Shown here one piece after another: positions 59,507-64,000 of a stretch of DNA of 64,000 nucleotides (position 1 is its first letter; the number at the start of each line of letters is the position of its first letter). Position numbers and translations under genes: made by a program. The DNA is from Prorocentrum cordatum (taxonomy: Eukaryota; Sar; Dinophyceae; Prorocentrales; Prorocentraceae), in assembly GCA_963575745.1 (NCBI GenBank), contig CAUYUJ010007224.1, forward strand, positions 223,501 to 287,500, read 5' to 3'. Under the pieces are notes generated by a model, which ran no database searches, was not told the origin of the DNA, and saw nothing but the letters and a program-made list of their open reading frames with translations.

Positions 59507-59790
59507 CAGATCCCCCCACCGCGCCACCTGCGGGAGTTCTGCGCCACGACCGCGGCGGCAGTGACCACCACGACACCCGCGACGGCGACGGCAGGCGCCG
59601 CTTCGCAGCGCGAGAGCGGCAGCCTTTCGTCCCGGCGGCGGCCGCGCCCCGCGCTCGGGGAGCGGCCAGAGCTGCCGGCGGCGGCGGCGGCGGTGGGGCC
59701 CAGCGGCAGGGACGGTCGCCAGGCCGCCCGCTGGGGCGGGGCAGCAGCAGGGCCCGTGGGGGCAGCCGCGGCGGCGGGCGTGGGTAGGTG
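59507..59790 (+). CDS. possible exon, low complexity
   Basis: After GCCCCTTCCCCCGCAG the frame can read TTTTPATATAGAASQRESG, SLSSRRRPRPALGERPE. The antisense is also open. GC above 75 percent makes every frame permissive, so only the acceptor supports it. Confidence 0.28.
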
Positions 59791-60140
59791 GAGCGCCAGG
59801 CCGCCAGGGCCAGCTGGCGCCAGGGGCGCACCCGACGCCGCAGGCGCCGGGGGCTGGGGCACGCCCCCCCTCCCAGACCGCCAAGGCACTGAACAGTGCA
59901 GTGCGGAGAGGGTTTGCCGCTTGCGGCCTCGGCGAGGAAACGGCTCAGGACGAGAAAAGAACCATCTCGGGGAACGGGTCGAGACCTCCAGGGACCCCGA
60001 ACTGAAAAAACAGTGCCTCAGATCTCTGGGCCTGTGGCGCGGCCCAGGGCATGGGGGCGGGTGGCCCGCCCGCGCGGTGGTCTCACGGGAGTGTCGCTTG
60101 CAGCAGGGACTCCAGGACCTCGGGGCTGCCGGGGATGGTC

Positions 60141-60325
60141 GGCTACACGTAGGAGTGACCTTCGTCAGAGTGATTGTTGGTGCGGGCCCAATGGGGTCCC
60201 CCGATCGCCGAACGCGACGCGATGATAGTAGCGTCTTGCGCGCTTGTGTTCGGTTCCCCCGCGGCCCCCCCAAAGCCGCGCACCACAGGTCACCCTTACC
60301 CGGGGTTACTCTTGCGTGTAGCCGA
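60141..60325 (+). mobile_element. family H element, copy 2, with 40-bp flank duplication
   Basis: GGCTACACGTAGGAGTGACC / TTACTCTTGCGTGTAGCC ends. Flanks 60101-60140 and 60326-60365 are the same 40-bp sequence at 35 of 40 positions (CAGCAGGGACTCC start). Confidence 0.88.
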
Positions 60326-61270
60326 CAGCAGGGACTCCCGGACCTCGGAGCTGCTGGCTATGGTCACTTTCTGGCTTGCCTCAGCCACGCGTGGACCACG
60401 CCGCCTCCGCCGAGGTGGCGGATGACAAGGCCAATCCTGGCCCCGTTGGACTCCAAGCCAGTGGCCCTGGGCGGGGTCAGTGCAGAGCGGGCGCGCTCGC
60501 AGGGTGGACGACGACCAGCCGGAGGACCTCCTGCTCCGTGAGCGCGCGGCCGTCCGCCCGGGCAGGGAGGGCTCGGCGGAAGCGGGCGGTGTGGCCGTCC
60601 ACCGAGCCAGCGGCAGAGGCGCGCCGCGAGCTCCACGAACCCTCCGCGGGGGGCCCCGGAGGCGGCTGCGCAGGCGCGGGCTAGCGGCGCGTCTGGCGGA
60701 GGGCCCGCCGAAAAGGAAGGGCGGGCCAGTTGGGAGAGGCAATCCCGCGGGGGAGCCCGGCCACGGGGACGTGGCGGGAGAAGCTGGCACGGGGGGCGCG
60801 ACGCCAGGCACTGGGCAGACGAGGGCCGTCGGTGACGAAGCCGACGAGGGGGCGGCCGCAGTGGCAGCACCACGGAGCCGTTATGGAGCAGTGCTGCCAA
60901 TGAGGCCACCCCGAAGCCACCAAAGGCGACCACAGGGGTTTCCACCAGCGCCAGGGCCGCGGGGGAGGAGCCGTCTGGAAGCAGGAAGGCCTGCCTCCTG
61001 CTGTTGCTGGACGCCCCCAGCCACCAACCAGGGTGGACGCCGCCAGGTCAGCCGGCTGCCCAGGCGCAGCAGCCACCAGCACCTCCATGATGCGCGCATC
61101 ATCCGAAGAAGGCAAGGATCCCGCCGCCGCAAGGGGGCCTGCACGATGAAGCCGAACGCCTGTCCCAGGCCGGGGTGCGCCTGCCACGCGGCCAGGGCAG
61201 CTGTGGGGCAGGAGGCCAGCTGCGGCCAGGACGGCCGGGGTGTGGGCACCGCGCGGGGGTCCGCCATGCA
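60326..61270 (-). CDS. possible minus-strand gene fragment
   Basis: On the minus strand several pieces read like protein but in different frames: CPTAALAAWQAHPGLGQAFG (61230 down), AFLLPDGSSPAALALVETPV and VAFGGFGVASLAALLHNGSV (about 60970-60880), and KVTIASSSEVRESLLSA (60365-60320) at the family H border. Splicing or decay would explain the changes. GC is very high, so chance open frames are a serious alternative. Confidence 0.28.
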
Positions 61271-61287
61271 GAGGGGCACGCTTGCGA

Positions 61288-61499
61288 GGCACTCGCGCCT
61301 CCGGAGGCCCTGGCCGGGCCCCGGGAGCGTCAAAAGACGACTCAGGATGAAAAGCCAGTCCCGGGGAATGGGTCGAGTTACTCGACCCATTCCCCCCGAC
61401 GTCATGATTTTGAATGACGTGACACCCAGAGGTCTCGACGTCGAGACCTCTGGGGGCCACGTCATTCAAAATCATATCGTCGGGGGTCTCGGGGGGTGG
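61288..61499 (-). mobile_element. family D element with internal palindromes
   Basis: GGAGCGTCAAAAGACGACTC core; TGGGTCGAGTTACTCGACCCA at about 61370 and CCCAGAGGTCTCGACGTCGAG with its inverse at 61427-61456 are perfect palindromes, so the right half has folded back on itself. Confidence 0.8.
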
Positions 61500-62780
61500 C
61501 GCCAGGGCAGCTGGCGCTGCCGCAGGCCGTGGGGGGTCCGCTCGGGCGGCGGGGGGCGGGACAGCCCCTACGCCCCCCACGCTCGCACTCGGCGCGCCCC
61601 ATGCTGGCCGCGCGCGCGAGGGCTTCGCGCTCAGCACGCGTATATTGCGGGCCAGTTGACAGCAACAGGTGGGTTAGCCACAGTTGCGGACATCGCCGAT
61701 TGGCGGAGAGGCAGCACTAGCAGGCAGCTGAGCCCACGTAGGTGCGCCGCCTCCCTGCAACTGCGAAAGGTTCGTCGCCAACGCGGGCACTGCCAAATGG
61801 CAGGAGAGAGACGATGCAGACGCGGTCGGATATGGCGAGGACGACAGCAGCAGCAGAAGCAAGAGGGGCAGTGAAGAGGAGGTCAGCGGCGCCTCACCGA
61901 TTCCCCGGTCTTGGCTGTTCACTTGCAGCGGAGCCCACGCACACTGCCACGGGCAGACATCCTTGCAGGAGCGGGCCAGCTCACTAGGAGCCTTCCGCAC
62001 CGAGCTTCCCCCACACCAGCGCGCACTCTCCTGGCCCAGCTGTGACTCCGACTCTGTAAAGCCAGTGTCTACTGTTACGACCCCGAGCAGCTTCGAGGGC
62101 CCCCAAAGCATGGACTCATCGAACGCCACTGCCAACATATCATACAATCTCCCATCGGTGTGAGTGCTGGATCTCACACACACACACACATTCCGAACTG
62201 AATTATCAGAAAGTATTCCCCGTGTTGGCAAGAGTGGTGTTGGCAGAAATTTCCATCCTTCTTGAGGGCATCAGAATTCAATTCTGGCCTGGCAGGCGTC
62301 CACCACTGGCGACTTCGTGGACACAACATGCATGGAAATTCAACCTGGCAGTTTCCTCGACGACGGCATCACCGGCGCAAGGGACTCCGACTTCAACCGA
62401 GCGAAGACAGCAGGATGCCACTCGGTTATGAGAGAATGGTGCACGTTGAGTCTTCGATTCCCTTCTGAAGAGTCGGGTTGGTCGGTCATGGGGGGCAATT
62501 GGCCCCCAGATCAGGCCTGGCGACTGATTTGGGTCGCTGGTCGCAGTCACAGTCTCGGGCACAATGGGAGGGATTTGGCCTCTCAGTGAGCCGCAGTCAC
62601 AGAGTCGCGAGCTGACCTCCTCCTCCTCTTTCTCCCTCTCCCGCTCCTCCCCCTGTGCCCCCTCCTTCTCCGTCGGGAAGTGATAGAACTGCTATCCTTG
62701 CTGTCGTCGCCCTCGTCGGCCTCGCTCTCCCTGAGCTCCCTGCTGTCGTCGCCCTCGTGGGCTACCCTCTCTTGCTATAG
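61500..62780. other. no supported gene
   Basis: Contains a short (CA) run at 62174-62188. Frames are short and unbiased. Confidence 0.4.
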
Positions 62781-62782
62781 AT

Positions 62783-62929
62783 TATGATAGAGGTCCGCAC
62801 GGATTTCTTGGATCAGCGCTAGGCCCCCTGGCGGCGCCTCCGTCCGGCGTTTCCCCTGGCGGGCTCCGCGCGCCAGGGAGCGGGGCCCAGGGAAGATCCA
62901 AGAAATCCACACGGACCTCAGAAAGTTTA
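62783..62929 (+). mobile_element. family A foldback element
   Basis: GATAGAGGTCCGCACGGATTT / GAAATCCACACGGACCTCAG. Confidence 0.87.
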
Positions 62930-62934
62930 CGCTG

Positions 62935-63370
62935 ATGCTTTATGCAGTTGCGTCTTCTTTTTATTATTAGCACTATTATTGTCTTGTTCTTCTATCTCAT
63001 CCATGTCGTCATCACTCTTGGTCTCTCCTCCGCCTCCTCGTCGTCGTCCCGCCGCGCTTCTGTAGCTCCTGTGGCGACGGTCCCTCTGGCTAGTGCCACG
63101 CGCACACGTGTATTTCTTTGCTCGGCGAATATGTGTTCATCCGCCGCAGCCTCATTCCCTCTGCTGGGGTTATACAACCTTCTTGCTTACACGTGGCAAC
63201 TTCTTGCTGGGGACGCAGATCATTGGGCAAGTCTAATGGCTGATTTTCTTTCATATTTGGTGAAGTCGCACTTCCACTCCTGAGGATTTCGCGTAGGGTC
63301 CTGCCCCTTGCGGGCCACCTTGACAGGACTTCACTTCACTTCACTTCTCCTCCGCCTCCTCCTCTTCATT
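62935..63370. other. no supported gene
   Basis: A 113-codon frame at 62942-63283 is hydrophobic at its start (LFIISTIIVLFFYLIHVVIT) but has low GC3 and no splice context. Confidence 0.35.
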
Positions 63371-63372
63371 CT

Positions 63373-63803
63373 GCCCAGACCACCGACGTCATTCGTCGAC
63401 CCCCAGAGGTCTGGACCTATTCCACAGGACCGTTTTCTCGTCCCGAGTTTTTGTTGTTGATTATCCTGGAGCCGACAAGGCCCTCCAGAGGTTGGAAATA
63501 GCAAAAGAACGTCGGTCATGTTCCCTACCTAGGCTCTGCCTAGAAGGGTTCTTACTCGGTATGCTTAAAGGGCCGGGCAGTGCAACTCGCCCCGGGCGGT
63601 TCCCCCAGTATCCGCTCCGCGGTTCCCCCAGTTACGCCCCCTTAGTTTAGCGTTGCTTGTCTCATCTTAGCTTAGCTGATTTCATCTTAGCTTAGCTTCA
63701 TCTTAGCTTAACTTAGCTTCATATAGATGTTGCTTTCCTAGATCCTCCAACTCCTAGGTAGTGTCGCACTGAGATTTTTTTTCATGACCCGAGGGGGTCT
63801 GGG
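63373..63803 (+). mobile_element. family D element split by insertion U
   Basis: CCCAGACCACCGACGTCATT at left, TTTTTTTTCATGACCCGAGG and GGGTCTGGG at right; about 240 bp in between do not belong. Confidence 0.82.
63525..63763 (+). mobile_element. insertion U inside a D element
   Basis: Ends CTACCTAGG and CCTAGGTAG are a perfect inverted pair. The interior has (CATCTTAGCTTAGCT) tandem units at 63660-63725. Confidence 0.7.
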
Positions 63804-63988
63804 TCCCCTCACATCTGACGTTGCAGAAATCTGTAGCATCGCAAAAATTACCGCTGGAGCCCTGGACCCCGTCCTTCTGCATCATTTTCAGAGGCGGGTC
63901 GATCTGTGTGGTGTTCCAGGGCTCGAAGCTGTGCGAAACCGCCCAGTGTTGAAAAAGTGCAGCGCCCGGATCTCAGGGTCCTCCTCCC
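63804..63988 (-). mobile_element. family F element abutting D
   Basis: CACATCTGACGTTGCAGAAA, ACCGCTGGAGCCCTGGACCC, right end GCCCGGATCTCAGGG. Confidence 0.75.
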
Positions 63989-64000
63989 CCCTACTGGTCC

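Noticed and set aside
1-64000. tRNA, rRNA, snRNA, CRISPR array, bacterial operon or promoter signals
   Set aside because: I looked for cloverleaf-like arms, rRNA cores, regularly spaced identical repeats and ribosome-binding sites and saw none that hold up; the regular arrays are degenerate minisatellites.

Overview
The window reads as nuclear DNA of a core dinoflagellate. It is GC-rich and packed with repeats. It has no bacterial-type operons. Protein-like sequence comes as short islands of about 70-350 bp with almost every third codon position G or C, bounded by pyrimidine-tract/AG acceptors. It carries an APE-type LINE and a tyrosine-recombinase retroelement, and long GGA/CTC, GAC/GTC and CA tracts. 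The species cannot be fixed from the sequence; a Prorocentrum- or Polarella-like genome is only a guess.

0-19 kb: minisatellites and purine/pyrimidine tracts with scattered exon-like islands, nearly all best read on the + strand. These include an exon with an AT-hook-like basic start (3.2 kb), terminal exons at 7.5 and 10.6 kb, an exon cluster at 12-13.7 kb with one piece resembling the end of a formylglycine-generating-enzyme domain, a 270-codon open frame with a poly-Leu membrane segment (15.5-16.4 kb), and an island at 17.5 kb.

19.8-24.6 kb: a nearly intact LINE. ORF1 (coiled coil plus RRM-like part) has one frameshift. ORF2 (APE endonuclease plus reverse transcriptase, YADD) is broken only by one in-frame TAA. 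26.6-31.9 kb: a decayed DIRS/Ngaro-like element with gag-like, RT, RNase H and tyrosine-recombinase remnants in many frames, followed by a 95-bp direct repeat.

32-64 kb: exon islands set in a dense, nested population of short inverted-repeat elements, named A to U here for reference. The clearest gene is a three-exon CCCH zinc-finger gene fragment (45.8-47.0 kb). Its GT-AG phases agree, and one acceptor lies exactly at the right end of a family G element. A two-exon model at 34.7-35.3 kb has the same arrangement. Families D, F and G recur in fixed neighbour order and sit beside exon islands, as expected of intron-making or intron-invading elements (introners).

Two loci 39 kb apart (2.1-3.2 kb and 41.2-42.35 kb) are inverted copies of one repeat. 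One copy holds a 293-bp transposon with inverted ends and a 5-bp target duplication, and the other copy preserves the empty site. Other nested insertions (D in E, A and B in M, U in D) allow relative dating. No tRNA, rRNA, CRISPR or spliced-leader gene was recognised. Exon calls are inferred from open frame, GC3 and splice signals; no transcript evidence was available.
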